Source: Planctomycetota bacterium (GTDB taxonomy: Bacteria; Planctomycetota; JAJSAM01; JAJVHW01). Taken from it: a stretch of DNA of 64,000 bases. The position numbers were made by a program, and so were the translations under genes. Below the pieces are notes generated by a model, which had not been told where the DNA came from, made no database searches, and worked only from the letters and a program-made list of their open reading frames with translations. Location: the NCBI GenBank assembly GCA_024280885.1, contig JAJRPF010000008.1, positions 137,707-201,706 of the forward strand, written 5' to 3'. Shown here piece after piece: positions 52,039-60,831 of the stretch (positions are counted from its first letter, which is position 1; every line of letters starts with the position of its first letter).

Positions 52039-53439
52039 TCAGTCGGCCAACTCGTCCAGCCAGCGTTGATGGATGTCCCGCCGGTCTCCCATCTGATCCG
52101 CACGAAGCGCCGCGGCGAGCAGACTGCCTCGCGAGCGATCGTCGTTGGCGTCCGACAAGAGAGCGCTCGCCACGGCCGCGGCTTCGTCGTGTCGATCCGC
52201 CGCCAGGAGTGCCGCGTAGCGCTCCGACGCCTGCCGTCGAAACTGTACGGTCAAGCGACGCCGCACCTCGGCGGCACGCTCTTCCGGAGTCTGCGGGGCG
52301 CTTCTGTTCCCGGCACCCGCCATCGGGACTGCCGGGCGCATACCTCCCATGGGGATCGCGGGCATGCTCGTGCCCTTCTTCTTCGTCGCACCACCCATCG
52401 GAACGGCCGGCTTCATTGCTCCGCCCATGGGGATCATAGGGATTGAACCGCCCTTCGCGGCCGGAGCCTTGCCCTTGCTGCCTGCCGCCGGGAGATCGTA
52501 GGCGCCGAGTTGCGAACCTTGGTCGCGGGTGGCGGCGACGGGATCGCGCAACGCGAGACCCGCAGCGCGCCAGCGGCCTTCCGCGATCAGCACGCCGAAG
52601 ACCTCGCGCTCGTGCTCACGCAGCGTCGCGATCCCCGCATCCGTCGCGGTCAGAGCGTCAGCCCAGTCCGCCGTCGCTGCGGCATCGCCGATGACACCGT
52701 TCAGAGCGAGCCAGTTGCGGACCGCGGTTGCATCAGGCGAATCGCCCCGCACGTCAGCGGCCGCGGTTTCGCGCAACGCCGTGAAGGCCGCGAGCGCGGG
52801 AGGTGACTTCTCGGCCAGTTCGCGCATCCCGAACACGAGCCGCCCGAGTCGCGTGCGAACTGCTGCCGCGGTGTTCGGCGCGTTCTGCCAGAGCCACGTG
52901 AACTCGACGAGCGCCTCGGCGTCTTCGCCCTGGAAGAGCAGCGCATCCACGATGTGGGCGCGGCGGCCCCATGCTTCTGAACCTCCCGCGCGCGCCTGCG
53001 CCAGATCCTCGCGCAGGCGGTCTATCTCGGTCCGCCCCGCGAGCATCCCGTTCAGCCAGACCATCATCTGCTGCGCGCTGCGGTACCCGACGACGCGATC
53101 GACCTCGGCACCGTCGCGTAGGGCGACGATCGTGGGGAACGCCGTCACCGCAAGTGCGTCTTTCACGTCGGTGTGGAGATCCATGTCGAGCTGAACGGCG
53201 ACCGCGTTCTTGCGCACCCACTTCACGACGTCGGCGTCGCGCCACGTCGTCACGTCCATGCGCTTGCACGGCGCGCACCACGACGTCATCGCATCGACGA
53301 TCAGCAGCTTCCCGTCGGTCGCTGCCGTCGCCGTCGCGTCCTTGTAGGAAGCCTCCGAGAAGATCTCCGGAACGTCGTCCGCAAGGGCGACTTGGGCCGA
53401 TAGAACGAGTACCGCTCCGACCACAATTGGGCCCTTCAC
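52039..53439 (-). CDS. Exported thioredoxin-domain protein, coupled to hflKC
   Basis: A 466-residue protein: signal peptide (VVGAVLVLSAQVALA), then a thioredoxin-like domain (about 25-135) with the redox motif TSWCAPCKRMD and the cis-Pro segment VTAFPTIVALRDG. The middle is helical (TPR-like). A linker near 330-400 holds repeats of the form IPMGGAMKPAVPMGGA, rich in Met, Pro and Gly. The C-terminus is helical. Its ATG overlaps the hflC stop (ATGA), so it is made together with the membrane complex. Periplasmic disulfide reductase or chaperone function is likely; a link to HflKC is inferred from coupling. Confidence 0.82.
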   Translation of the reverse strand: MKGPIVVGAVLVLSAQVALADDVPEIFSEASYKDATATAATDGKLLIVDAMTSWCAPCKRMDVTTWRDADVVKWVRKNAVAVQLDMDLHTDVKDALAVTAFPTIVALRDGAEVDRVVGYRSAQQMMVWLNGMLAGRTEIDRLREDLAQARAGGSEAWGRRAHIVDALLFQGEDAEALVEFTWLWQNAPNTAAAVRTRLGRLVFGMRELAEKSPPALAAFTALRETAAADVRGDSPDATAVRNWLALNGVIGDAAATADWADALTATDAGIATLREHEREVFGVLIAEGRWRAAGLALRDPVAATRDQGSQLGAYDLPAAGSKGKAPAAKGGSIPMIPMGGAMKPAVPMGGATKKKGTSMPAIPMGGMRPAVPMAGAGNRSAPQTPEERAAEVRRRLTVQFRRQASERYAALLAADRHDEAAAVASALLSDANDDRSRGSLLAAALRADQMGDRRDIHQRWLDELAD

Positions 53440-54389
53440 TCGGCTGGTCCCAGAAGGACGCGATAGAGGTCGCTGTTGGGTGAAATGACGAGCGTGTGGT
53501 TTTCCCCGACGATCTTGCGATACGCATCGAGGCTGCGCCAGAACGCGTAGAACTCGGGGTCCGCGTTGTAGGCGTCGGCGTAGATTCGCGCGGCCTCCGC
53601 ATCGGCGCTCGCCATCACTTCGAGCGCTTCGCGCTCCGCCACCGAACTGATCTTCTTCTGCTCGCGATCGCGCTCGCCCGTGACCTCGGCCTTGCGGCCC
53701 TGGCCCTCGGAGCGGTACCGCTCCGCGATGCGATTGCGCTCGCTGATCATCCGCGCATACACGGCATTCTGCACGTCGGGTCGGTAGTTGATCCGCTTGA
53801 GCCGCACGTCGGCCAACTCGATGCCGTACTGAACTGCAAGCGGCTGCGCAGCAGCGAGGATGCGCGCCGCCAATTCATCGCGCCCGACCGTGACGCGCTC
53901 GATGTCCTGCGACGCCAGGCCGAGCTCGTCCTCGCCCGTCTCCTCGCGCTCGACGTCGAGCACGCGATTGCTGTTGCGGACAAGCTCGACGAGGTTCTGC
54001 GCGCTGATCTGGTCGCGCGTCGCCGAGTCGATGATGTCGTCGAGACGCGACTGCGCCTCGCCGAACGTCTTCACGGTCTGCATGAAGAGTAGCGGGTCGG
54101 TGATGCGCCAACGTGCCGTCGTGTCCACCCAGATGAAGCGCTTGTCCGCCGTCGGAATCTCGTTCGGATCGCCGTCCCACTCGAGGAGTCGTTTGTCGAA
54201 TGAGTTCACCTCCTGCACGAAGGGCGTGCGGAAGTGCAACCCGGCGTCGGTGACTGCACTGCCCACCGGCTTGCCGAATTGCGTCAGCACCACTTGCTCG
54301 TACTCGCGCACGACGAATGTCGCAGCATTGAGGACGATCAGCCCAGCCAGCACCACGATGCCCGCGATGACTCCGGCGGCGGCCTTCAT
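53436..54389 (-). CDS. hflC: HflC, SPFH-domain membrane protein
   Basis: A 317-residue stomatin/prohibitin-like protein: one membrane segment (about 7-27, VIAGIVVLAGLIVLNAATFV), then the SPFH domain with REYEQVVLTQFGKPVG, DAGLHFRTPFVQEV, WVDTTARWRITDPLLF and RLDDIIDSATRDQISAQNL. A helical coiled region with ERYRSEGQGRKAEVTGERDREQKKI follows, and a C-terminal AYRKIVGENHTLVISPNSDLYRVL typical of HflC. HflC with HflK forms a large cap around FtsH protease in the inner membrane. The start overlaps the hflK stop by 4 nt. Confidence 0.96.
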   Translation of the reverse strand: MKAAAGVIAGIVVLAGLIVLNAATFVVREYEQVVLTQFGKPVGSAVTDAGLHFRTPFVQEVNSFDKRLLEWDGDPNEIPTADKRFIWVDTTARWRITDPLLFMQTVKTFGEAQSRLDDIIDSATRDQISAQNLVELVRNSNRVLDVEREETGEDELGLASQDIERVTVGRDELAARILAAAQPLAVQYGIELADVRLKRINYRPDVQNAVYARMISERNRIAERYRSEGQGRKAEVTGERDREQKKISSVAEREALEVMASADAEAARIYADAYNADPEFYAFWRSLDAYRKIVGENHTLVISPNSDLYRVLLGPAE

Positions 54390-55384
54390 CGTACACCTCC
54401 CGCGCCGCTGAGCGGCAGCAGCTTCAACACGCCGTCGCCCTCGGCCACGATCACCTGCTTCACACGCGGGAGTACCTCTTCCACCGCCTCAAGATAGAGT
54501 CGCTTGCGCGTCACCTCGGGCGACTCCTTGTAGGCCGCCAACAACTCGGTGAAGCGCGCCACTTCGCCCTTCGCGCGGTTCACGCGATCGAGCGAATAAC
54601 CCTCGGCCTCGGCCACGCGCCGCTTCGCCTCGCCGCGCGCGAGGGGAATGACGCGGTTGTATTCCTGCATCGCCTCGTTCTCGAGTCGCGAGCGCTCCTG
54701 CTGCGCCTTGTTCACCTCGTTGAAAGAGGCTTCGACCGGCTTGGGCGGGGTCACGTCCTGCAATTGCACCGTGACGACCCGGATGCCGCACTCGTAGTTG
54801 TTGAGCCCCTTCTGCAGGCGCTCCTGCATCAGTCCGGCCATCGTCTCGCGATTACGCAAGACCTCGTCGATCGTGTGATCGCCGACGACCGCGCGCATCG
54901 CGGTCTCGCTGAGGTCACGCACCGCGCGGTCCGGATCGTTCATACGGAACAGGTAGCGTTCGAGATCGGAGATCTGGTACTGCACAACCCACGAGAGGTC
55001 GACGATGTTGAGGTCGCCCGTCAGCATCAGGCTGACTGCCTCGTCCTCGGCGGTCTGTGCGCGGTATTGCGTCCGGACGCCAGCCTGCGCCGTGCCGTAG
55101 CCGAACTCGATCTTACGGATCGTCTTCACCTGCCGGGTGAGGGCCGAGTCGATGCCGAAGGGCAGCTTGAAGTGCAGGCCCGGATCGGTCGTCCCGATGA
55201 GACGCCCGAAGCGCAGGACGACAGCCTGCTCGTCCGGTTCGACCGTATAGAACGACGAGAAGGTCGCGATCAGGAGCGCGCCCGCTACGGCCACCCCCAC
55301 GACGACTTTCCCGAGTTGCTTTGGGTCGATGTTGATCTGATTTGGCGGGGTCCAAGCCCCGTCTCCATCTTGTTGCGCGTCCAT
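54386..55384 (-). CDS. hflK: HflK, SPFH-domain membrane protein
   Basis: A 332-residue partner of HflC: a short cytoplasmic N-terminus with WTPPNQINIDPKQLGK, one membrane segment (about 27-47), then the SPFH domain with YTVEPDEQAVVLRFGRLIGTTDPGLHFKLPF, a helical region (SFNEVNKAQQERSRLENEAMQEYNRVIPLARGEAKRRVAEAEGY) and a short C-terminal part. The N-terminal Gly/Pro-rich arm of enterobacterial HflK is largely missing. First gene of a three-gene coupled operon (hflK, hflC, thioredoxin-domain protein). Confidence 0.96.
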   Translation of the reverse strand: MDAQQDGDGAWTPPNQINIDPKQLGKVVVGVAVAGALLIATFSSFYTVEPDEQAVVLRFGRLIGTTDPGLHFKLPFGIDSALTRQVKTIRKIEFGYGTAQAGVRTQYRAQTAEDEAVSLMLTGDLNIVDLSWVVQYQISDLERYLFRMNDPDRAVRDLSETAMRAVVGDHTIDEVLRNRETMAGLMQERLQKGLNNYECGIRVVTVQLQDVTPPKPVEASFNEVNKAQQERSRLENEAMQEYNRVIPLARGEAKRRVAEAEGYSLDRVNRAKGEVARFTELLAAYKESPEVTRKRLYLEAVEEVLPRVKQVIVAEGDGVLKLLPLSGAGGVR

Positions 55385-55718
55385 GATCCCTCCAGGCGTT
55401 GCAAAGCGACTCGCAGCCTACCGGCGCCGGGCCCGTCGAGCCGCCATCCGTACGGGCGCAGAGTCCGGTAACGAGGTGGTGCGAGCCCACGTGACAGCTC
55501 CCGCAACCGTGCAACCGCGCGTTCGGGCGGAAGTGCGATGCGCGCGGCGACGCGAAATGTCACACGCAGCGGATGCCCATCCGTCCCGTCACGCTCGCGT
55601 TGAGCCTGCGCGTTGTGGAATGGTCGTTGCGTAGGGTGTTCTGCCAGCGATAGCGTGTCACGCGATGCGCGGTCGGCACGCACGATCCGGAGATGTTCCT
55701 CAGGAAGGGATGTTCGTC
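55385..55718. other. Divergent promoter region of hflK and the beta-barrel gene
   Basis: About 330 nt between hflK (left) and the outer-membrane protein gene (right). It should hold both promoters. I find no strong inverted repeat; GGAAGG at 55703 is the ribosome site for the right-hand gene. Confidence 0.5.
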
Positions 55719-56528
55719 ATGAAGAGTCGCCTTACCACCCTCGTCCTTGTCCTCGTCTGCGCCGGTTGCGCATCGAATTCGCAGCTTGGCGCAGACGACA
55801 TGCAGTCGTTCCCGCTGGGCCAGACCGGGCAATTCGACGTCGTCCGTCGCGCGCCGGGAGTTCGGCTCGCCGCTGCAGAGCCCGCGCCGAGCCAAGGGCG
55901 TGCGATCGCCGCCGGCGTGGCGCTGGATCCGATGGTGGCCCAGGATGGAGGCGGTGACCAACTCAACCTCCAGGAACGGGTTGTGAAGCTCGAAGGCGAG
56001 ATGGTCGAAGCGCGGAAGCCCTCCCATAGCATCGCGCTCATCTTTGGCTTCGGTCAAGCCGAGTACGACGACGACTACGATCCGTCCGACGAAGTCACCA
56101 TGTACCAGTTGGATACGGTGCTCGGCCCGTCGGGCGGGCTTGGCATGGAGTTTCAGGCGGCGTACGGCGACGAGAAGAACAACGGATTGAAGACCACGCA
56201 CGTGCTCGCAGGCGTTGGGCTGCGCTACACATTCGGGAAGGCGTGGTTCCAGCCCTACGTGGGCGGGGGATACGAGGTCGAGTACGCCAAGGTGGACTCG
56301 GGACGTCGCTTCAACTTCGACGACAACTCGTACGCATATGGCCCGTACGTTCGCGGTGGAATCAACATCAGCCTCGGCGCTGCCCGGCGCTGGTTCGTCG
56401 GCGCCGAAGCGCGCTACGGGTTGATCGGCGGCGATCACGACTTCGGTCGTGACAAGTCGACAGGGGCCAAGTTCGAGCCCGACGCCGATTACCTACGGTA
56501 CTCTGCATTCGTCGGCTTCCGCTTCTGA
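55719..56528 (+). CDS. Outer-membrane beta-barrel-like lipoprotein
   Basis: A 269-residue protein. I chose the ATG at 55719 (GGAAGG ten nt upstream; another ATG sits nine nt earlier), giving a lipoprotein signal TTLVLVLVCAGC. A helical/disordered segment runs to residue ~95. Then alternating beta strands: HSIALIFGFGQAEYDDDYD, TVLGPSGGLGMEFQAAYG, THVLAGVGLRYTFGKAWFQPYVGGGYEVEYAKV, YGPYVRGGINISLG, WFVGAEARYGLIGG, and a final strand YSAFVGFRF ending in Phe, typical of outer-membrane barrels. Probably an eight-stranded OmpA/OmpX-like barrel. Role unknown. Confidence 0.82.
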   Translation: MKSRLTTLVLVLVCAGCASNSQLGADDMQSFPLGQTGQFDVVRRAPGVRLAAAEPAPSQGRAIAAGVALDPMVAQDGGGDQLNLQERVVKLEGEMVEARKPSHSIALIFGFGQAEYDDDYDPSDEVTMYQLDTVLGPSGGLGMEFQAAYGDEKNNGLKTTHVLAGVGLRYTFGKAWFQPYVGGGYEVEYAKVDSGRRFNFDDNSYAYGPYVRGGINISLGAARRWFVGAEARYGLIGGDHDFGRDKSTGAKFEPDADYLRYSAFVGFRF

Positions 56529-56542
56529 CGGGGCCAGGGAAC

Positions 56543-56575
56543 GGGGCGCACTCGCGGGCGGCGATCCAGCGCCCC
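56543..56575. terminator. Possible terminator between convergent genes
   Basis: GGGGCGC (56543-56549) and GCGCCCC (56569-56575), a 7-bp GC stem with a 19-nt loop, between the beta-barrel gene stop (56528) and the end of the convergent lipoprotein gene (56611). Confidence 0.3.
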
Positions 56576-56610
56576 AAGAGTGGGCTCCGTACCGAGCATC
56601 GGCCACGCCC

Positions 56611-57684
56611 CTAACGCGCGCGCAGCGGCTTCCCCATCCAGCCGATCCGGATGATGTCTCCGGTTGCCTTATCGACCTCGAGCGTCAAGCCTCTCACGCC
56701 GAGCGCCAACGGCCTGCGCCATACCTTGCGTACCGTGGTGGCGTGCGGGCCGATCGTGACGAAGCGGACGAAGCCGTCCGGTAGCGCATCCGTGCCGCTC
56801 TTCTTCATCGAGTCGTTCATTGCCCGGGCGCGTGCTACCGGCGCCAGCGTGGGATCGAGTTCATCGTCGTCCTCGTCGTCGTCGGCGTCCTCCATGTCGG
56901 TCAGCCCGAGCTCCGAGGCCTCGACGTCGTCTTCGCCCTCAAGCCAGTCGTAGTAGTCGTACGTGATCGTCAACTGCACTGCGCGCGCGAAGAGGACCTC
57001 GGTGACGACGCGCATGTAGATCGTCCTCCGCGAGCGGTCGGTGAATGCAACGAGGTTCTCCAGCAGTTCGGGCTTGACGCGTTGCGTTTGCGTGCCCCGG
57101 CGTCCCGGAACGAGGATCCCATCCATCACGTCTTCGACATCCAAGCTGTACGCCTCTGCGGCCGGGATCCTCATGCCAATTGATGTCCAGTTGGCCACCG
57201 ACCCTCCGGATGCGAGGCTGTTCACGTAGTTTGGAAGCGCGCCGTCGAGCTGGTCGCGGGACACGCTGAAGCCGGGCAGATGGACCGATCGAAGGTGATT
57301 GGACGCACCGTCGCGAGCGAAGAGAACACCCTCCAACTCGGTCGCCGGCCACGCGGGGTTCTCGCCATACTCATCAGGCGTCGCTGGCAATTCCGGGCGC
57401 TCGCGAAACTCGCTCACGAGATCGTCTGAGAAGCTCATGCTCGTCCAGCGCTGGCCGGACAGTACGGTCTCGGTGCGGACCTCGTCTCCGACCGTGCCTT
57501 CCGGGTTGGTCGGGTAGATGAAGACGTCGCCGACGCGGATGTCCTCGCGCATCGGGGTGACGGGCACCATGTCGAGACGTGTTCGCACATACGTCGCCAT
57601 ATGATCTACGGCTGCCAAGCGCGGGGCCTGACAGCCCGCGGCGAGAGCGACGAGCGAGAGCGCGAAGAAGCGAGCGGAACGCAT
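56611..57684 (-). CDS. Lipoprotein of unknown function
   Basis: A 357-residue protein; GGGGAGA upstream of the ATG and lipoprotein signal (ARFFALSLVALAAGC). Mature part mixes beta strands and helices: MREDIRVGDVFIYPTNPEGTVGDE, then LASGGSVANWTSIGMRIPAAEAYSLDVEDVMDG. It contains an Asp/Glu tract near 270-290 (DMEDADDDEDDDELDP), perhaps a Ca-binding or charged linker. No family recognised. It lies 71 nt downstream of the end of the sigma-54 regulator gene, on the same strand as it. Confidence 0.72.
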   Translation of the reverse strand: MRSARFFALSLVALAAGCQAPRLAAVDHMATYVRTRLDMVPVTPMREDIRVGDVFIYPTNPEGTVGDEVRTETVLSGQRWTSMSFSDDLVSEFRERPELPATPDEYGENPAWPATELEGVLFARDGASNHLRSVHLPGFSVSRDQLDGALPNYVNSLASGGSVANWTSIGMRIPAAEAYSLDVEDVMDGILVPGRRGTQTQRVKPELLENLVAFTDRSRRTIYMRVVTEVLFARAVQLTITYDYYDWLEGEDDVEASELGLTDMEDADDDEDDDELDPTLAPVARARAMNDSMKKSGTDALPDGFVRFVTIGPHATTVRKVWRRPLALGVRGLTLEVDKATGDIIRIGWMGKPLRAR

Positions 57685-57755
57685 TGACTGATCTCCCCTG
57701 GGGAACCGACCCTATGTGTTACTCAGTCGGTGAGCAACACTCATGCCGATCGGAA

Positions 57756-60380
57756 TCAGACCCGCGGACGGTCGATACCGAGCTTGCGCATGCGCGAGCG
57801 CAGCGTGCTCGCATTCACGTCGAGCGCGAGGGCGGCTCCGCGCGGACCCTTGACGCGCCAGTCGCAGTCCGCGAGCACGGTCTCGATGTGTCGGCGCTCG
57901 ACGTCCTCGAGCCGTTGGCCCGTCATGGCGACGGGCGTCGCGACGGCGCTGTCGTCCCAGGCCAGCGTGCCGCGATCTGAAAGGATCACGGCGCGCTCGA
58001 TCACGTTCTCGAGTTCGCGAACGTTTCCCGGCCAGCTGTAGGCGACCAGGCGTTGCATCACGTCGTCCGGGATCGAGTCGATCCGCCGACCGATGCGGCG
58101 TGCGGAGCGTTGTACGAGGAACCACGCCAGTTGCGGAATGTCACTCGCGCACCTGCGCAGCGGCGGGAGATGGAGCGGGAACACGTTCAGCCGGTAGTAG
58201 AGGTCCGCGCGGAACGTGCCCTCGGCGACCATCTCCGGCAGGTTTCTGTTCGTCGCGGCGATGACGCGTGCGTCGACGTGCGTCACCTCGGAACTGCCGA
58301 CGCGCTGGACCTCGCCGTCCTGGAGGACGCGCAGCAACTTCGCCTGCATCGGCAGAGGCAGGTCTCCTATCTCGTCGAGGAAGATCGTACCGCCATGCGC
58401 CATCTGGAAGCGCCCGAGTCGATCCGTCAGCGCTCCCGTGAACGCGCCGGCGACGTGGCCGAAGAGTTCACTCTCGATCAGGGACTCGGGCATCGCTGCG
58501 CAGTTGACGGTCACGAGCGGGCGCTCTGCTCGGGCGCTCCGCGCGTGGACTGCGCGAGCGAAGAGCTCCTTTCCGGTTCCGGTCTCACCGAGGACAAGGA
58601 CCGTCGCATCGGTCGGCGCGACTTTCCCGACGTTGCGGAGGGCCGCCTGGACCTTCGGACTCGAGCCGACGATCTCGTCGAAGTGGTGCCGACTCTCGAG
58701 TTCCTCGCGTAGCACGATGTTGTCGCGTTCCAGTTGCCGCCGCAGCGCCTGCACTTCGGCGAGCGCACCGCGCAGACCCGACTCGGCGCGCCGCAACTTC
58801 GACACGTCGCGCACGGAGCAGAGCACGACGGTCCCCTCTCGTAGCGGGAGGATGGCGAGTGCGATCTCTGCCGGAAACTCCGCGCCACAGGCCCGCAGGC
58901 CGGTGAGGGTTTGACTCACTTGTAGCGGGCGCGGATCGCGCAGGTACTCGTCCACGAGCTCGGTCGCGCGCGCGCGGTCGCGCTCGGGCGTCAACTCGGT
59001 GATCCGCCGCGACTGTAACTCGTCCGTGGAGAGTCCGAACATCTCGCAGGCGCTCGAGTTGGCTTCGCGGATCAGCGCGTCGTCCCCGACGAGAAGAACG
59101 CCCTCGGGAAGACTCTCGAACGCGCGCCGCAGATGCCTCTCCTGCTGCTCGCGCTCGTGGCGGTGACGCAATGAGGCAACGCGCGCGTCAGCAGAGCGAC
59201 TCACCGCGATGAATGCGAGAGCGTGATGCTGTCGCTCGTGGCCCAGCGCGCCCTCGAAGTCGCCGCGTTGTTCGCGGAGGGTGGCGGTGACACGGTGGAG
59301 CACCTCGAGAAGGGCCTCGTCGTCGATGTCGTCCTTCAGCCTCCACGCGCGCAGGAGGAGTTCCTCCGCGGCGGCGAGATCGTCTGCCGCGAGCCGCACC
59401 TCTGCCAGCCCGGCCAGCGACGAGACAGCCAGCCACGGGTCGTCCAACTCGCTCGCTACCTGCGCGGTCAGCTCAAGCGATGGCAACGCCTCTTCGTGCC
59501 TCCCGGCGCCAACGAGTGCGGTCCCGAGACGCTCGTGTGCCCGGGCGACGAGGAGCTCGCCCCCGATGCGCTCGGCGACCTCGGCAAGCCCCAGAGCGTG
59601 CGAGACCGAGCCATCGTGGTCGCCGACGTTCTGGGACGCCCAGGACAAGGTGCGCTCGATGTTCCACAACAAGTGGTCGTCGCCGACGGCATCGGCCACC
59701 ACACGCGCCTCCTCGACGTAGGTGATTGCGTCGTCGAAGGCCCGGATCGCAGCGCACGCCAGACCAACGTTCGCGAGTTCGAGTGCCGTCTCCCGAGCGC
59801 GGCCTGCGCCGCGATGAAGCTCAAGTGCTTCGAGATGCGCTTGGATCGCCGTCGGCAAGTCGTCTTTGCGGGAGAGCACGCGGCCGAGCGCCCCCAGGAG
59901 GTACGCACGCGACGCCTCGTGCGCACTGCCTTTCGTGAGCTGCAATCCGCGCTCGACGGTCGCACGCGCCTCGTCGAAGCGCCCCAGCAGCAAGAGTGCA
60001 TCGCCTTGCAATATCGTGGCGCGGATGCGGAGGTCGGAGAGCCCCGCCCCGTCGGCAGCTGACTCCGCGTCCATGGCGCCGCGCAGTGCATGGCGAATCT
60101 CGCCGAGGTGCAGGCACGCCGCCGACCGATGCATGAGGAGGGCGACGCCGTGCTCGTCAGGCGGGCCGCTGTCGATCCACTCGTCGGCCACGTCTCGGGC
60201 CTCCGCGTAGTGGCCGCTCAGGAGGAGAGTTCGCGCGAGTGCCGCGGCGATCTGGCGCCGCTCCGAGGCTGGCCACTGGTCGGCTCCGAGCGCCTCCCGG
60301 AGCGCGTCTACGGCGAGATTCCCTCCCTGATGACGCAACTCGGCAGCTCGCTCGATGACCTGATCGACGGGTTCCAACAT
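57756..60380 (-). CDS. Sigma-54 enhancer-binding regulator with TPR and PAS sensor domains
   Basis: An 874-residue regulator (start ATG 60380, weak ribosome site). Residues 1-390: tetratricopeptide helices. About 415-530: a PAS domain (FESLPEGVLLVGDDALIREANSSACEMFGLS) with its PAC tail, joined by a coiled coil to the AAA+ domain: Walker A GETGTGKE (598-605), GAFTGA loop (645-650), Walker B TIFLDE (665-670), arginine finger region FRADLYYRLNVFPL. A Fis-type helix-turn-helix at the end (DVNASTLRSRMRKLGI) binds enhancers. The intact GAFTGA loop means it should activate sigma-54 RNA polymerase. It is divergent from the STAS and alkyl-sulfatase genes, its likely targets. Confidence 0.95.
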   Translation of the reverse strand: MLEPVDQVIERAAELRHQGGNLAVDALREALGADQWPASERRQIAAALARTLLLSGHYAEARDVADEWIDSGPPDEHGVALLMHRSAACLHLGEIRHALRGAMDAESAADGAGLSDLRIRATILQGDALLLLGRFDEARATVERGLQLTKGSAHEASRAYLLGALGRVLSRKDDLPTAIQAHLEALELHRGAGRARETALELANVGLACAAIRAFDDAITYVEEARVVADAVGDDHLLWNIERTLSWASQNVGDHDGSVSHALGLAEVAERIGGELLVARAHERLGTALVGAGRHEEALPSLELTAQVASELDDPWLAVSSLAGLAEVRLAADDLAAAEELLLRAWRLKDDIDDEALLEVLHRVTATLREQRGDFEGALGHERQHHALAFIAVSRSADARVASLRHRHEREQQERHLRRAFESLPEGVLLVGDDALIREANSSACEMFGLSTDELQSRRITELTPERDRARATELVDEYLRDPRPLQVSQTLTGLRACGAEFPAEIALAILPLREGTVVLCSVRDVSKLRRAESGLRGALAEVQALRRQLERDNIVLREELESRHHFDEIVGSSPKVQAALRNVGKVAPTDATVLVLGETGTGKELFARAVHARSARAERPLVTVNCAAMPESLIESELFGHVAGAFTGALTDRLGRFQMAHGGTIFLDEIGDLPLPMQAKLLRVLQDGEVQRVGSSEVTHVDARVIAATNRNLPEMVAEGTFRADLYYRLNVFPLHLPPLRRCASDIPQLAWFLVQRSARRIGRRIDSIPDDVMQRLVAYSWPGNVRELENVIERAVILSDRGTLAWDDSAVATPVAMTGQRLEDVERRHIETVLADCDWRVKGPRGAALALDVNASTLRSRMRKLGIDRPRV

Positions 60381-60508
60381 GGCGCACACCGTAGATCGCC
60401 GCCGCATGCAAGGTGTCAAATCTCGCCCCTCCAGGGTCGGATGCCACACCGAGGGGGGGAAGCGCGAGCGCGCCGCGGCACGGCACGCGGACTGCTCTGC
60501 GCTCGGCG

Positions 60509-60781
60509 ATGCAGATCGCACTGCGCACGACGACGGAGGGCGGGAGAATGGTGATTCACGTCGCTGGCGCTCTCGGTGCGTCTGGCGCGCCACTGCTGCG
60601 CGACCTGGTCGAGAGCGCGCGGACTCGTGTCGTGATCGACCTGGCGGAGCTCGTCTCCGTCGATCGCGTGGGAATGGGCGAGTTGCTTCACGCCAACGAG
60701 TGCGGAGTCGAGATTCGCAACGCCACTCCATACGTCGCGATGCAATTCGATGAACAGCGCCCTGGCACATCAGTTGGATGA
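60509..60781 (+). CDS. STAS-domain protein (anti-sigma factor antagonist-like)
   Basis: A 90-residue protein. From ATG 60509: IALRTTTEGGRMVIHVAGALGASGAPLLRDLVESARTRVVIDLAELVSVDRVGMGELLHANECGVE, split here for length, is a STAS fold: strand, helix, VVIDLAEL strand and the loop SVDRVGMGEL where the phosphorylatable Ser of SpoIIAA-like proteins would be. The usual D-S pair is replaced (V-D-R), so phospho-control is doubtful. GGCACGCGGACTGC at 60482-60495 fits a degenerate -24/-12 promoter just before the start. It lies between the sigma-54 regulator and the sulfatase gene, 51 nt upstream of the latter. Confidence 0.75.
   Translation: MQIALRTTTEGGRMVIHVAGALGASGAPLLRDLVESARTRVVIDLAELVSVDRVGMGELLHANECGVEIRNATPYVAMQFDEQRPGTSVG
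60762..60778 (+). promoter_or_regulatory. Candidate sigma-54 promoter for the alkyl-sulfatase gene
   Basis: CTGGCACATCAGTTGGA lies 54 nt before the sulfatase ATG, inside the end of the STAS gene. It matches the consensus TGGCAC-N5-TTGC at all but the last base (TTGG), with exactly ten bases between the two GG elements. A sigma-54 regulator with intact GAFTGA is encoded divergently next door. Confidence 0.5.
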
Positions 60782-60831
60782 ATCGGCAACGAACCACTGA
60801 GCGGCGAGAGCCCGCAAGAGGGAGATCGGGA

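Noticed and set aside
60480..60496. Firm sigma-54 promoter for the STAS gene
   Set aside because: The -12 part is too close to the ATG to leave a leader, and both elements have one mismatch; mentioned only in the gene entry.
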